From assembly GCA_030602885.1 (NCBI GenBank), contig JAUVYV010000007.1, positions 27,702 to 91,701 on the forward strand: a DNA stretch of 64,000 bases, written 5' to 3'. Shown here in pieces: positions 8,965 through 17,393 of the stretch (the first letter of the stretch is position 1; each line of letters starts with the position of its first letter). Under the pieces are notes generated by a model, which was not told where the DNA came from, made no database searches, and saw nothing but the letters and a program-made list of their open reading frames with translations. The position numbers were made by a program, and so were the translations under genes. Source of the DNA: Phycisphaerales bacterium (GTDB lineage Bacteria > Planctomycetota > Phycisphaerae > Sedimentisphaerales > Anaerobacaceae).

Positions 8965-9645
8965 GTGATAGTAATCGAGAACATAACGAAGATATACCAG
9001 ACCCGACGAGGTTCGGTTACGGCCCTTGACGGTGTCCGCCTGGAAATCAACGACGGTGAATTCGTCGCTGTCCAGGGGCCGAGCGGAAGTGGCAAAACCA
9101 CCCTTCTAATGACCATCGCCGCCATGCTCCGACCGTCCCGAGGGCATGTGATTATCGACGGACACAAGCTTTATCAGATGAGTGTCGGCAAGAGAGCACG
9201 TTTCAGAGCACGGGAAATCGGTTTTGTCTTTCAGATGTTTCATCTCATCCCTTACCTCACTGTCATCGATAATGTACTCCTCGCAGCCGGAGTCACCGCC
9301 GACAAGAATCCAACCGCTCGCGCTATGGAGCTCTTGAATGTCCTTGGCCTCCGGGACCGAGCTCAGCACAAACCATCCGCACTCAGCGCAGGCGAGAAAC
9401 AGCGTACCGCCATAGCCCGGGCACTTCTGAATAATCCTACGCTCTTGCTCGCAGATGAACCTACAGGCAATCTCGACCCGGCCAATGCCGACGTGGTCCT
9501 CAACCATTTGTCTGCCTTCCACAAGCACGGCGGGACCGTAATTCTTGCCACTCATAGTAGGCGGGCGGAGCAATTAGTTGATCGCACGGTTCACCTGCAA
9601 AATGGTGTTATCGGAAACTCCGCTGGATGCTCGCCGAGTAACTGA
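8965..9645 (+). CDS. LolD/MacB-type ABC transporter ATP-binding protein
   Basis: 226-aa nucleotide-binding subunit for the preceding FtsX-type permease. The start is GTG at 8965 with GAGGAG just upstream. Walker A (GPSGSGKTT), Q-loop (FVFQMFHLIPYLT), an ABC signature of the form LSAGEKQRTAIARAL (LSAGE rather than the usual LSGGQ), Walker B (LLLADEPTGNLDP) and the H-switch (ILATHSRR) are all present, so it should be an active ATPase. The DEPTGNLD motif and length fit the LolD/MacB/FtsE branch. It is the last clear gene of the 2.7-9.6 kb run. Confidence 0.92.
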   Translation: MIVIENITKIYQTRRGSVTALDGVRLEINDGEFVAVQGPSGSGKTTLLMTIAAMLRPSRGHVIIDGHKLYQMSVGKRARFRAREIGFVFQMFHLIPYLTVIDNVLLAAGVTADKNPTARAMELLNVLGLRDRAQHKPSALSAGEKQRTAIARALLNNPTLLLADEPTGNLDPANADVVLNHLSAFHKHGGTVILATHSRRAEQLVDRTVHLQNGVIGNSAGCSPSN

Positions 9646-9660
9646 GGAGGTGATGCAGAG

Positions 9661-9768
9661 ATGATGAATTACCGCAGCGACCCGGAACTGACCCACCCGG
9701 ACGGCATTAGCACGAGATTGCATCCCTCGGTTAGTACTCCGAGAGCACGACCCCTCGGCAACACATGA
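9661..9768 (+). CDS. possible 35-aa small protein downstream of the ABC operon
   Basis: Short open frame of 35 codons starting ATG ATG at 9661 with a strong AGGAGG ribosome-binding site at 9645-9650. It begins 15 bp after the ATPase stop, in the same direction. The product is polar and basic at the C-terminus (HPSVSTPRARPLGNT) with no membrane segment. The only evidence is the ribosome-binding site and position; it may be chance. Confidence 0.3.
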   Translation: MMNYRSDPELTHPDGISTRLHPSVSTPRARPLGNT

Positions 9769-9779
9769 GTTACAAAGAA

Positions 9780-9853
9780 TACGCCCGGCAGGACTCGAAC
9801 CTGCGACCCCCGGTTTAGGAAACCGATGCTCTATCCTACTGAGCTACGGGCGC
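9780..9853 (-). tRNA. tRNA-Arg (anticodon CCU)
   Basis: 74-nt cloverleaf on the minus strand. Acceptor GCGCCCG pairs with CGGGCGU (first pair G-U), D-stem GCUC/GAGC, anticodon stem UCGGU/ACCGG with loop UUCCUAA giving anticodon CCU (reads AGG), and T-stem GCAGG/CCUGC with loop UUCGAGU. The discriminator base is A. The 3' CCA is not encoded. It lies alone between the ABC operon and an orphan lipoprotein. Confidence 0.95.
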
Positions 9854-10172
9854 AACACCTTAAGTATTTGCAGTATAAATAATTCTTTCTGTTAATGTCA
9901 AATTCTTTCTCTCGCGAGAACCACCTTGCAACGCTGCCGCTTATAGGAAGCAATTCGCGGACTCCGAAACGATATTGTCCAAAGATGAAAGGCAAGGGCA
10001 GTCATTAATTTCCCGACTAAGGTATTGCGACATAATGACAAGGTTGGTACTATCAGGCCGATATTGGCTTTGGGACGTGATTGCCGGCTACAGGCGGCGT
10101 GTTGGTCCGGAGTGAATCGATTTACGTCAGGGTATAAGCCCGGCAGTGGGAACCGCAGATTGGAGAAATTTG
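9854..10172. other. intergenic region, nothing recognised
   Basis: About 320 bp between the tRNA and the lipoprotein gene. An open frame on the minus strand (9898-10185) covers it but has unlikely composition, no ribosome-binding site, and overlaps the start of the lipoprotein gene. No tRNA, terminator or repeat was seen. Confidence 0.4.
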
Positions 10173-10892
10173 ATGAATCGGACAAGACTGTTGATAGTGA
10201 TTTGCCTTTGTGCTGTCGCGGGGTGCGCTCGGCTGACAGAACTGGTTACTTTGGGAGATGCGCGGAATGAGAGAGCTGCTTTCGAGAACTACGATAAGCT
10301 AACTCTTGGGACGAGCAGCGCCGCTGATGTGTTGGCTGTTATCCGTACGGGCGAAACTGAATTGCTTAGCCAGAGCAGAAGCGTCATTGCCTCACAGGGG
10401 CAGAGGAATAAGAGAAATGTATTCTGGGTTAACATGGTTGCCTTCGATGAGAACGACCTCATAGCCAGGCGAAAGTATCTTGTAGTGGTGAACGAGGCGC
10501 TCAGCACTGCGTTCCTGGAGCAGCGCACCGGCCTTGGGTTCCGTGGGCAGATGGTTCTTGCCGATGACATACTTGGCAAACCGTTCGCCAACGACAACGC
10601 ACGGCGAATTGCAATAATCAGGGAGCTTGCCACAAAGTTCATTCAAGACAAGGAGGAGATTGCTGCTGATAACGAGATTATCAATGTTGCGGCAATGATG
10701 GTCAACCAGGCATTGAACACGATTCTCGTTGAGCTGGATGCTTCTCCGGTGCTGGCCGCGAAGTTGAGTGAGGAACATGGCCTTGACTTTGAACACATAA
10801 GTCTCGGCAAGGGCAGGGTCAAGATGGTCATGTTGGCAGATGACGTTGCCGCGTTCAGCATAAACATTGGTATGTCTTCACGCAAGTTCTGA
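10173..10892 (+). CDS. putative lipoprotein of unknown function
   Basis: 239-aa protein with a clear lipobox: MNRTRLLIVICLCAVAGC, so Cys18 should be lipidated and the protein attached to a membrane. The start at 10173 is chosen because GGAG lies upstream and the signal peptide begins there; an upstream in-frame GTG would add nine residues. The mature part is soluble and helical in look (AAFENYDKLTLGTSSAADVLAVI; NEIINVAAMMVNQALNTILVELD) with no motif I recognise. It stands alone, with about 240 bp to the next gene. Confidence 0.75.
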   Translation: MNRTRLLIVICLCAVAGCARLTELVTLGDARNERAAFENYDKLTLGTSSAADVLAVIRTGETELLSQSRSVIASQGQRNKRNVFWVNMVAFDENDLIARRKYLVVVNEALSTAFLEQRTGLGFRGQMVLADDILGKPFANDNARRIAIIRELATKFIQDKEEIAADNEIINVAAMMVNQALNTILVELDASPVLAAKLSEEHGLDFEHISLGKGRVKMVMLADDVAAFSINIGMSSRKF

Positions 10893-11078
10893 TTTGCAGC
10901 GATTCCGGGGGGACCGTGGGATTCCGGGCCATTGATGACATGTGGCTTTGAGCTTTGCCGGGCCGGCGACTTCAATTAGACAAGGTTATTTTTCTCCGAT
11001 GCCCTGCGAATCCTGCGTCAGAACTGCCGATAAGCCCGGCTATGCCACCTCGGCTGCGACTCGTTATGGCCCAGGATA

Positions 11079-11107
11079 TTGCAATGAGACCACTTTTGCG
11101 TTATACT
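11079..11107 (+). promoter_or_regulatory. sigma70-like promoter for the ECF sigma operon
   Basis: TTGCAA (11079-11084), 17-bp spacer, TATACT (11102-11107). Transcription would begin near 11113, which excludes the upstream GTG at 11109 and supports the GTG at 11133 as the sigma factor start. Confidence 0.55.
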
Positions 11108-11132
11108 GGTGTGTAACCATAGAGGAAAAATA

Positions 11133-11762
11133 GTGGAAAAAAAGGCAATTTCAACGGAACACTTGGCCGGTTTGCAGCATCTTATGGATAGGAAATCCGA
11201 ACGGAGTAGTAGTACCGGTTCTTTGGAAAACAGGCAGAACTTGCTTGCAGGCCGGCTTAAAGCCGGAGACCATGCTGCTGCGGCTGAGCTCGTCGATATG
11301 TACTACGAGCAGATTTACTGGTTCATGAGGCGACTGGGCCACAGCAGGGAGGCCGGCGAAGACCTGACGCAGGAAACCTTTATGCAGGCCTGGCATCATG
11401 TGGGACAGTTGAGAAGCGGCAAGTCGTTGGGTAGCTGGCTCTATCACATCGCCGCAAATGTCTCCAGGATGTACTGGCGCCGCCACAAGCACAGTGAGCT
11501 GGTGAGCATTGAGCTCATCTCGGCAACCGGCGAAGACGACCGGAGCAGCACAGACGTGCTGAATCTTGAACAGCTTGCTCAGTTGAGAGATGCCGTTATG
11601 AAACTGCCGATAAAACTTAGAGAAGCGGTTGTTTTGCATTATATGCAGCACCTGACGATAGCCGAAGCCGCTGAGGCAGCCGGAGTCGGCAAGGGCACCT
11701 TGAAAAGCCGGCTCAGCAGAGCCCTTGGGGTGCTGAGAAGGCAGTTGAACTCTGACCTGTGA
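11133..11762 (+). CDS. RNA polymerase ECF-type sigma factor
   Basis: 209-aa alternative sigma factor. Region 2 (YEQIYWFMRRLGHSREAGEDLTQETFMQAWHHV; core-binding DLTQETF and -10 recognition) and region 4 helix-turn-helix (LPIKLREAVVLHYMQHLTIAEAAEAAGVGKGTLKSRLSRAL) are both clear. A GTG start at 11133 is preferred because AGAGGAAA precedes it and a promoter lies just upstream. About 60 residues precede region 2, longer than many ECF factors. It is followed 11 bp later by a small single-helix membrane protein, the usual position of an anti-sigma factor, then by a pseudopilin. Confidence 0.9.
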   Translation: MEKKAISTEHLAGLQHLMDRKSERSSSTGSLENRQNLLAGRLKAGDHAAAAELVDMYYEQIYWFMRRLGHSREAGEDLTQETFMQAWHHVGQLRSGKSLGSWLYHIAANVSRMYWRRHKHSELVSIELISATGEDDRSSTDVLNLEQLAQLRDAVMKLPIKLREAVVLHYMQHLTIAEAAEAAGVGKGTLKSRLSRALGVLRRQLNSDL

Positions 11763-11773
11763 AGGACAGACCG

Positions 11774-12304
11774 ATGAATGAAGAAAAAATGGCGAATTTG
11801 CTGAGTGAATTGCGGGGTGCCTCAAGAGAGACCGTCAATTCCGCCCTTGCCGATGACATCAAGCGGCATATTCCCCTTAAGCTCCACCACAGGGGCGGCC
11901 TTGACAGCATAAGTATTATTATTGACTTGAGGATAAGCAAGCTTGCTGCCGCTGCCTCTATAATCATTACTATGATTGTGTGTGCGGCCCTGCTCGGTGG
12001 AAGAGACCCGAATAGTGACGGGATATTGCAGGAGATAAGATACTCGTTAGCCGCCGACAGCACAGGGAGGAATCAGTTGGTCGCCGGCCTGTCCGACCTT
12101 TATCAGCGTCTGCTCCATCAGGGCAAGGATGTTACTTATTATGATGAATATGTCGGCCGCAATGACCGCAACGCGATTCTGATGCACTGGAAGCTCGCCG
12201 ATGGTAATTACAATGTTATCTTTACCGACTTTCGCCTCAAGACCGTGACCGCTGAGCAGTTGATACTGCTTCAGGCGCAGATGTTGAACAGTAAAGCCAA
12301 GTAA
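11774..12304 (+). CDS. small single-pass membrane protein, possible anti-sigma factor
   Basis: 176-aa protein beginning 11 bp after the sigma gene. The N-terminal about 60 residues (MNEEKMANLLSELRGASRE...) are cytosol-like and charged, followed by one membrane helix (AAAASIIITMIVCAALL) and a C-terminal domain likely outside. There is no HxxxCxxC zinc motif, so it is not a classical ZAS-domain anti-sigma factor. Position, length and topology suggest it may hold the sigma factor at the membrane; that is inference. The ATG at 11774 has GAAGGA upstream. Confidence 0.65.
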   Translation: MNEEKMANLLSELRGASRETVNSALADDIKRHIPLKLHHRGGLDSISIIIDLRISKLAAAASIIITMIVCAALLGGRDPNSDGILQEIRYSLAADSTGRNQLVAGLSDLYQRLLHQGKDVTYYDEYVGRNDRNAILMHWKLADGNYNVIFTDFRLKTVTAEQLILLQAQMLNSKAK

Positions 12305-12429
12305 TTCGCAGGAGATGTGGTTATTCCTCTTTTTGGATTGCGAGGTGTAAATGGTAAATAGTTGCCGATTGTTGCTGTTTTTTACGGACCAAACAATTTA
12401 TTCAGTGATTTTTCGAAAGGAGTAGTATT

Positions 12430-13374
12430 GTGGGTAGAAGAAAAGGGTTTACATTAATCGAGCTTTTAGTGGTTATTGCCATCATTGCTCTGCTCATGGC
12501 CGTCCTTATGCCCGCCTTGTCAAAGGCGAGAGAGCAGGGCAAACGCATGGTCTGCGGGAACAACCTCAAACAGTTGACTCTCGCGTGGGGTCTGTATTCG
12601 GATGACAACGACGACCGCCTCGTAAATGCCAGCGGCGGCTTCGGCAAAACTGCCGACGGAAAAGATGGTGTGGATTTAGGCGTGGCTGCTCTAGACGACC
12701 CTTGGCCGCCATGGATTAATGCCTGGGACATCCGGTATGCGCAGGATGACGGCGAAATAGAAAAAGCAGAGGCTTACGTTAAAGCTACGGGCACTACGAC
12801 TGAAGATGTTATGACTACTACCGGTATACAGGATGTTCCTGGCACGAACTTCCTCTACAAGTACTGTCCGAATCTCAAGATGTACAAATGTCCTACGGGC
12901 GATAAGAACGAGGTCGTAACCTACTCCATTGTTGACAAGATGGCCGGTGCGGCGACCTGGCAAAGTAGCGTCGACGCCGGCGTGCCTGCCTTCATGATGA
13001 GGATGGAGATCAAAAGGCCGGCCGACCACTTTGTCTGGGTCGATGAAGGAAGGATCACCTGGGATGGCTGGACCATCCCCTACGACCCTACTACGAACCC
13101 GGAGGGGTATGTGCACGACCCGATACCCTGCAGGCACGGCAAAGGGGGAAACTGGTCTTACGCCGATGGGCACGTTGGACATTACAAGTGGACAACAAGC
13201 GAGGTGATAGGCGGATGCGGACTCGCCTGGTGGCAATGGCCTGGCTACGACAATGAGCTTGAGAATCAAGGCGACTGGGAGTGCAACAAGGACCTGCTCT
13301 GGACTCGGTATCATGCCTGGGGCGACCTTTCCTACCTCGAACCGGGTGAATGTCTCGATGACAGGCCTGACTAA
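12430..13374 (+). CDS. pseudopilin (prepilin-type leader, x-DGH family)
   Basis: 314-aa pseudopilin. It starts at GTG 12430 with AAAGGAG upstream and a very short leader ([33 protein letters not shown]), then the conserved [24 protein letters not shown] near residue 240 is the family DGH motif. The C-terminal part is rich in Trp and acidic residues, which differs from the other two pseudopilins here. It lies about 125 bp after the sigma/membrane protein pair and could be a target of that sigma factor. It is followed by a strong hairpin. Confidence 0.88.
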   Translation: MGRRKGFTLIELLVVIAIIALLMAVLMPALSKAREQGKRMVCGNNLKQLTLAWGLYSDDNDDRLVNASGGFGKTADGKDGVDLGVAALDDPWPPWINAWDIRYAQDDGEIEKAEAYVKATGTTTEDVMTTTGIQDVPGTNFLYKYCPNLKMYKCPTGDKNEVVTYSIVDKMAGAATWQSSVDAGVPAFMMRMEIKRPADHFVWVDEGRITWDGWTIPYDPTTNPEGYVHDPIPCRHGKGGNWSYADGHVGHYKWTTSEVIGGCGLAWWQWPGYDNELENQGDWECNKDLLWTRYHAWGDLSYLEPGECLDDRPD

Positions 13375-13384
13375 TTCTGCAAAC

Positions 13385-13417
13385 GAAAGGGGCCGGTCTG
13401 CACGGCCGGCCCCCTTT
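13385..13417. terminator. bidirectional hairpin terminator
   Basis: AAAGGGGCCGG and CCGGCCCCCTTT form a stem of about 11 bp with one unpaired C and a loop of about nine bases, between the converging pseudopilin and helix-turn-helix genes. The A and T runs on both sides allow it to act in both directions. Confidence 0.7.
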
Positions 13418-13450
13418 GACTTCTGATATATTTGCGGTAAATTCGCTCGG

Positions 13451-14029
13451 TTAGTAGGTTATTGCTACGGCATCTTCGATTCTTCTGACGACCTCCGTCA
13501 TGTCACCGGGGTCCGATACATACCCGTCGAAACCCTTCTGTAACAAGGCATGTGCCTCCCCTTCGCTTAAATCGTTGGCCAGTGCAATGATTCGTATGCT
13601 CTGCAGCTCGTCGTTTGCGCGGATGTTTTCGCAGATATCCGGCGCGTCTATCTCTTTGGCCAGCAGGTTTAGAAGAAGAATGTGGGGGACAAGTTTCTGT
13701 GCCACAACCCCGGTTTCAAAAGTGCTCGTTACAATATCGACTTCGTAATCGGCTTTGCTCTTTAGTTCTTCCGCTAAGGCCGATGCCGTCACCGGGTCAC
13801 TGTCAACTATCAAAACCCGAGTCTTGCCGATCGACGGTACAGGCGACGGGATGTCGTGGCCCTTCATAAAGCGAATCAATTCGCTCAGGGGGATACGTCT
13901 GTCCTTGCTTCCGGGTATTCGGTAGCCCTTCAGTTTCCCGCTGTCGAACCACTTTGAGACCGTGCGCGGAGCTACGTTGCACATCTTCGCCACGTCGCCT
14001 GTCGTTAAAACATTCCTGCCTTTTGCCAT
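13451..14029 (-). CDS. helix-turn-helix DNA-binding protein fused to a degenerate response-regulator receiver
   Basis: 192-aa protein. Residues 7-56 are an excisionase/MerR-like winged helix-turn-helix (LTTGDVAKMCNVAPRTVSKWFDSGKLKGYRIPGSKDRRIP). Residues 70-190 resemble a receiver (RVLIVDSDP; LVPHILLLNLL; GFDGYVSDPGD). The acidic pair (Asp76, Asp78) is kept, but the phospho-accepting Asp is Asn121 and the conserved Lys of the KP motif is Asp173, so it is probably not phosphorylated. The domain order is reversed relative to ordinary response regulators. The start is taken as ATG 14029; an upstream ATG at 14053 is possible. No histidine kinase is adjacent. Confidence 0.82.
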   Translation of the reverse strand: MAKGRNVLTTGDVAKMCNVAPRTVSKWFDSGKLKGYRIPGSKDRRIPLSELIRFMKGHDIPSPVPSIGKTRVLIVDSDPVTASALAEELKSKADYEVDIVTSTFETGVVAQKLVPHILLLNLLAKEIDAPDICENIRANDELQSIRIIALANDLSEGEAHALLQKGFDGYVSDPGDMTEVVRRIEDAVAITY

Positions 14030-14117
14030 TTTACTATCCCTCGGGTTATGCACCCATGCAGCACGACATTACGTTATTCGGCCTCAGGCGCCTGCCCGTT
14101 TAGCACGACAACGATGC

Positions 14118-14139
14118 TTCTCGGCTGCGCTACCGAGAA
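14118..14139. repeat. short inverted repeat upstream of the aminotransferase
   Basis: TTCTCGG (14118-14124) and CCGAGAA (14133-14139) with an 8-nt loop, in the 288-bp region between the divergent helix-turn-helix and aminotransferase genes. No T-tract follows; function unknown. Nothing else was seen in this gap. Confidence 0.35.
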
Positions 14140-14317
14140 AGGCACGTTTATATGATAATACGTCCTATAAGCACCGGCTGTTTCTTTGGTCTTGTGCTGC
14201 GGCGGGAGCTGTTTCGCTCGTGTTTGAGGGGCGGGCGGAATAGCTTTGATTTATTGCCCGCGATTGTTAAAATGCCTTCGCACGTACAGGCCTTGTATTG
14301 AGTTGTAGGAGCATTCT

Positions 14318-15436
14318 ATGCGAATATATTTGTCTCGCCCGGACATCTCGGAAAGGGATATCGAAGCAGTCTGTGAGGTGCTTCGAAGTCCCGATCTTTC
14401 CCTTGGCCCGAAGCTCGTAGAATTTGAGCGTGCCGTCGCCGAATACATCGGCACAAAACACGCCGTCGCCGTCAACAGCGGAACAAGCGGTCTGTTCCTC
14501 TGTATGCTGGCCCTGGGCATCGGCCCAGGTGACGAGGTCATCACCACGCCGTTTACTTTCATCGCAACGGCAAATTGCATAATGATGGTTGGGGCAAAAC
14601 CGGTGTTTGTGGACATCGACCCCGTTACTCTGAACATCGACCCTGCAAAAATCGAATCAAAAATCACAGACAAAACCAAAGCTATTGTGCCCGTGGAAGT
14701 TTTTGGGAATCCCGCCGGTTTCGACAAAATCTGCCAAATAGCCGAAAAGCATAACCTCACTGTCATCGAGGACAGTTGCGAGGCGCTGGGATCGGAGCTC
14801 AATGGCAGGAAAGCGGGTACATTCGGGAAAATGAGCACTTTCGCATTCTACCCCAACAAGCAGATAACAACCGGAGAGGGCGGTATGATTCTTACCGATG
14901 ACGATGACCTGGCTGATATGTGTATCTCTCTGCGAAATCAGGGAAGGGGCAAAAACGCCGCCTGGCTAAGCCACGAGCGACTGGGCTACAACTTCCGACT
15001 CAGCGACATAAACTGCGCCCTCGGAATAGCCCAGCTATCCAGAATTGACGAATTCAAGGCCAAACGCAAACAGGTCGCAAACTGGTATCAGCAAATGCTG
15101 GCCGATGATAATAGGTTGATTGTTCCTGCCGAAGCTGACAATTGCGATGTGAGCTGGTTTGTTTTTGTCGTTCGACTTGCCCGCAGTTTCAATCGTGCGC
15201 AGCGCGACGATGTGCTGCAGAAAATGCTCGCCGACGGCATACAGGTCGGCAACTACTTTTCGCCCGTACACCTCCAGCCGTTCATAGCTGATGCGCTCGG
15301 TTGCGAGCCGGCTGATTTTCCCGTCACACAGGCCGTATCCGAAAGGACCATCGCCTTGCCTTTCTACAACAATCTCACCAAAGACGATGTAGCTGTCGTT
15401 TGCTCAGTATTGACCAGCGCACTCGATAATCTTTGA
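14318..15436 (+). CDS. DegT/DnrJ/EryC1/StrS-family PLP aminotransferase
   Basis: 372-aa sugar aminotransferase of the DegT/EryC1 family, transferring an amino group to a nucleotide-linked keto-sugar for glycan or lipopolysaccharide synthesis. Family features in order: VNSGTSGLFLCMLAL (PLP phosphate-binding), EVITTPFTFIATAN, VIEDSCEALGS (Asp of the cofactor ring nitrogen), FAFYPNKQITTGEGG with Lys181 as the Schiff-base lysine, and LGYNFRLSDINCALG. No other nucleotide-sugar genes are adjacent, so the sugar is unknown. ATG 14318 has TTGTAGGAG upstream. Confidence 0.92.
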   Translation: MRIYLSRPDISERDIEAVCEVLRSPDLSLGPKLVEFERAVAEYIGTKHAVAVNSGTSGLFLCMLALGIGPGDEVITTPFTFIATANCIMMVGAKPVFVDIDPVTLNIDPAKIESKITDKTKAIVPVEVFGNPAGFDKICQIAEKHNLTVIEDSCEALGSELNGRKAGTFGKMSTFAFYPNKQITTGEGGMILTDDDDLADMCISLRNQGRGKNAAWLSHERLGYNFRLSDINCALGIAQLSRIDEFKAKRKQVANWYQQMLADDNRLIVPAEADNCDVSWFVFVVRLARSFNRAQRDDVLQKMLADGIQVGNYFSPVHLQPFIADALGCEPADFPVTQAVSERTIALPFYNNLTKDDVAVVCSVLTSALDNL

Positions 15437-15538
15437 CACATTATTTGGCCGGCCCGTTTTATATCCTATACTTTCCATAGAGGTCCCTGGTGCATCAGAT
15501 TCGATCTGTTTGTGCCGTGAATACACGACAGTAGAACG

Positions 15539-15564
15539 AAGGCCGGTTGGAGGGGGCCGGCCTT
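15539..15564. repeat. GC-rich hairpin upstream of small membrane protein
   Basis: AAGGCCGG (15539-15546) and CCGGCCTT (15557-15564), a perfect 8-bp stem with a 10-nt loop. It lies 100 bp after the aminotransferase stop and 34 bp before the next ATG. It has no T-run, so it may be a processing or regulatory hairpin rather than a terminator. Confidence 0.45.
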
Positions 15565-15597
15565 AACATATATCTGTCAACTTTTGGAGGGATGGAG

Positions 15598-15915
15598 ATG
15601 CCTGACTTAAAGGATCACTTAAAGAACGGTATGAGACGGTGTGGCAGAAAACTGGCCCTGATATTGGTGATTTATGTCGCGGGTTTCGTTACAGCCGCTT
15701 ACTGGGCCGTTTCGCCTGCGACCGATACCGCCGACGCCGCCTCGGCTGTGGTAGAGACCCAGGAGAACCAGGAGAACCAGGAGAATCAAACGTTTCCCGA
15801 ATCCGTCGGCCAGGCAGCGCACAAGTCGGTTGAATACGCAGGCGACGCCGCCAGAAGAACAGGCCGGCTTATAACAGGCCAGTCGGACAAGGACGAGGAC
15901 GAAGTCGAGCAGTAA
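15598..15915 (+). CDS. small single-pass membrane protein with NQE tandem repeat
   Basis: 105-aa hypothetical protein. The ATG at 15598 is chosen because GGAGG lies 7 bp upstream; an ATG at 15592 would be too close. A basic N-terminus is followed by one membrane helix (KLALILVIYVAGFVTAAYWAV), then an Ala-rich stretch, a short repeat ENQENQENQ encoded by three near-identical 9-nt units, and an acidic C-terminus (GQSDKDEDEVEQ). No family recognised. A strong terminator follows. Confidence 0.65.
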   Translation: MPDLKDHLKNGMRRCGRKLALILVIYVAGFVTAAYWAVSPATDTADAASAVVETQENQENQENQTFPESVGQAAHKSVEYAGDAARRTGRLITGQSDKDEDEVEQ

Positions 15916-15967
15916 TAAGGAACCGCGTCCGGGTTCTTGATTGCTAATTTTTTTCAACACTGCACTT

Positions 15968-16001
15968 GGCCGTGGGAACCGCCTCCCACGGCCATCTTTT
16001 T
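15968..16001 (+). terminator. Rho-independent terminator
   Basis: Perfect 10-bp stem GGCCGTGGGA/TCCCACGGCC (15968-15977, 15984-15993) with a 6-nt loop, followed by ATCTTTTT. It ends the small membrane protein transcript; the minus-strand L27 gene converges from the other side. Confidence 0.85.
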
Positions 16002-16129
16002 GCACAAAAAAAACACCGCCGACAAAAACCGCGGCAAAAAACGACGCAAATACTTTTTTTACGCCGTATCAACCGAGCAAAACGCCGTTTTCAGGCCAAA
16101 AACCTCGATCTCTGTGGCAAAGAAGCGTG

Positions 16130-16363
16130 TTAGACGACGTGGATTTTTCGGCCCTGGAACCGGACGGTGCCGTCGGCCTTGGCGAAGAGGGTGTAGTCGC
16201 GGCCCATGCCGACATTTTTGCCGGCGAAGAACTTCGTTCCGCACTGGCGAACGATGATTGAGCCGGCCTTTATCGATTGGCCGCCGTACAGCTTGACGGA
16301 GCGGTACTGGGGGTTGCTGTCTCTTCCGTTTCTTGTTGAGCCTTGTCCCTTTTTATGTGCCAT
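16130..16363 (-). CDS. rpmA: 50S ribosomal protein L27
   Basis: 77-aa L27 of the large ribosomal subunit, whose N-terminal tail reaches the peptidyl-transferase centre. [17 protein letters not shown] and the core [32 protein letters not shown] are diagnostic. It is slightly shorter than the usual ~85 aa because the C-terminus ends at GRKIHVV. There is no cleavable N-terminal extension. The normal partner rplU (L21) is not adjacent; the gene upstream is a TlpA-like lipoprotein, so L27 is separated from its usual operon. Confidence 0.95.
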   Translation of the reverse strand: MAHKKGQGSTRNGRDSNPQYRSVKLYGGQSIKAGSIIVRQCGTKFFAGKNVGMGRDYTLFAKADGTVRFQGRKIHVV

Positions 16364-16481
16364 AGGTACCCACCTTTTCTGTGCCTTCTGTTTAGCAAAA
16401 TCAGTCTGAACAACTGATTCTAAGTGTTTATTCCCTCTCTGTCCAGCAAATTTCGTAAAAATATTGAGTACAAACGGGTGC

Positions 16482-17165
16482 CTACTTTTCGGCTTCGATT
16501 ATGGCTTTCATGTCGGGCAGTGTCAGGAGTCCTACTGTTGCGAGCTTTATTTTACCTGCTGGTGTTATGAAGAAGCTGGAGGGTATTGCGTTGATTTGGC
16601 TGAACGGCGTGGGCAGATCGGCCGGATTGGCCGCGATTACAGTGTAGTTTATGTCGTTATGCTCTTCAGCGAAGGAACGTATTATCTGCTCAGAGTTCAT
16701 TGGGCCTATGTGCGAAATTGCGAGCATTGCGAGTTTGTCTTCGCCGATAATGTGCCGTAATTCAACAAGATGGGGAATTTCGATTATACAGGGTTTGCAC
16801 CAGGTTGCCCAGAAGATGAGCATTACGTTTTTGCCGCGATAGTCGCTGAGCCGGTGCTGTTTTCCGTCAAGGTCGGTGAGCGTGAAGTCCGGAGCTTCTT
16901 TGCCGTACCAGGGTATGTATTCAGGGCCCCAGTAGCGGGCGCGTGCCACGATTTCGGCGAGGGTCGGTTTGTTGACGGCAGTTTCGGTACTACGCTCAGT
17001 TACTGGTTCGTTTTGGTGCTGATGCCAGTCGCTGCTCTGGGCGGTGGGGTCCGGTTGTGCCGTATGGGGCTGCTGTTTCTTTTTGCAGCCGGCTGCTGTG
17101 GTGCTTAGGGCTATTGCAACGATCAGCAGCAAAAACAACTGTGCTTTTCTATTTTGCTTAGTCAT
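16482..17165 (-). CDS. TlpA/ResA-like thioredoxin-fold lipoprotein
   Basis: 227-aa membrane-attached thiol-disulfide protein. The lipobox LSTTAAGC places the lipidated Cys at residue 27, followed by a polar linker rich in Gln, His and Thr. From about residue 90 a redoxin domain begins ([41 protein letters not shown]) with the CxxC at Cys123 and Cys126. The cis-Pro segment is [13 protein letters not shown]. Likely role is reduction of extracytoplasmic disulfides, for example in cytochrome c maturation, but no such genes are near. It is 118 bp upstream of rpmA on the same strand. Confidence 0.88.
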   Translation of the reverse strand: MTKQNRKAQLFLLLIVAIALSTTAAGCKKKQQPHTAQPDPTAQSSDWHQHQNEPVTERSTETAVNKPTLAEIVARARYWGPEYIPWYGKEAPDFTLTDLDGKQHRLSDYRGKNVMLIFWATWCKPCIIEIPHLVELRHIIGEDKLAMLAISHIGPMNSEQIIRSFAEEHNDINYTVIAANPADLPTPFSQINAIPSSFFITPAGKIKLATVGLLTLPDMKAIIEAEK

Positions 17166-17281
17166 CTGAAATCCTCTCGTTTTTTCTGTCTTGTACGCGG
17201 ACTATACCGCAATTGTGCTTACATACAAGACGAAAATGGGTAACATTCGGATTTGGGACGCAGAAGCGGCAAATATGGTTT

Positions 17282-17310
17282 TTGACGGATAGTCGCGTTG
17301 CCGGTATAAT
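17282..17310 (+). promoter_or_regulatory. sigma70-like promoter for the sialate O-acetylesterase gene
   Basis: TTGACG (17282-17287), 17-bp spacer, TATAAT (17305-17310). Transcription would start near 17317, which makes the more upstream in-frame ATG (17322) unlikely and supports ATG 17394. Confidence 0.65.
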
Positions 17311-17393
17311 GCCGGGTCTTATTGGGGTTGGGATACCGTATGTTTTGCTTTGAGACTTTGTTTTGTGACACTTTCGGCTTTAGGAGTAAACAG

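Noticed and set aside
9898..10185. 95-codon minus-strand frame beside the tRNA
   Set aside because: Overlaps the start of the lipoprotein gene on the other strand and lacks coding character.
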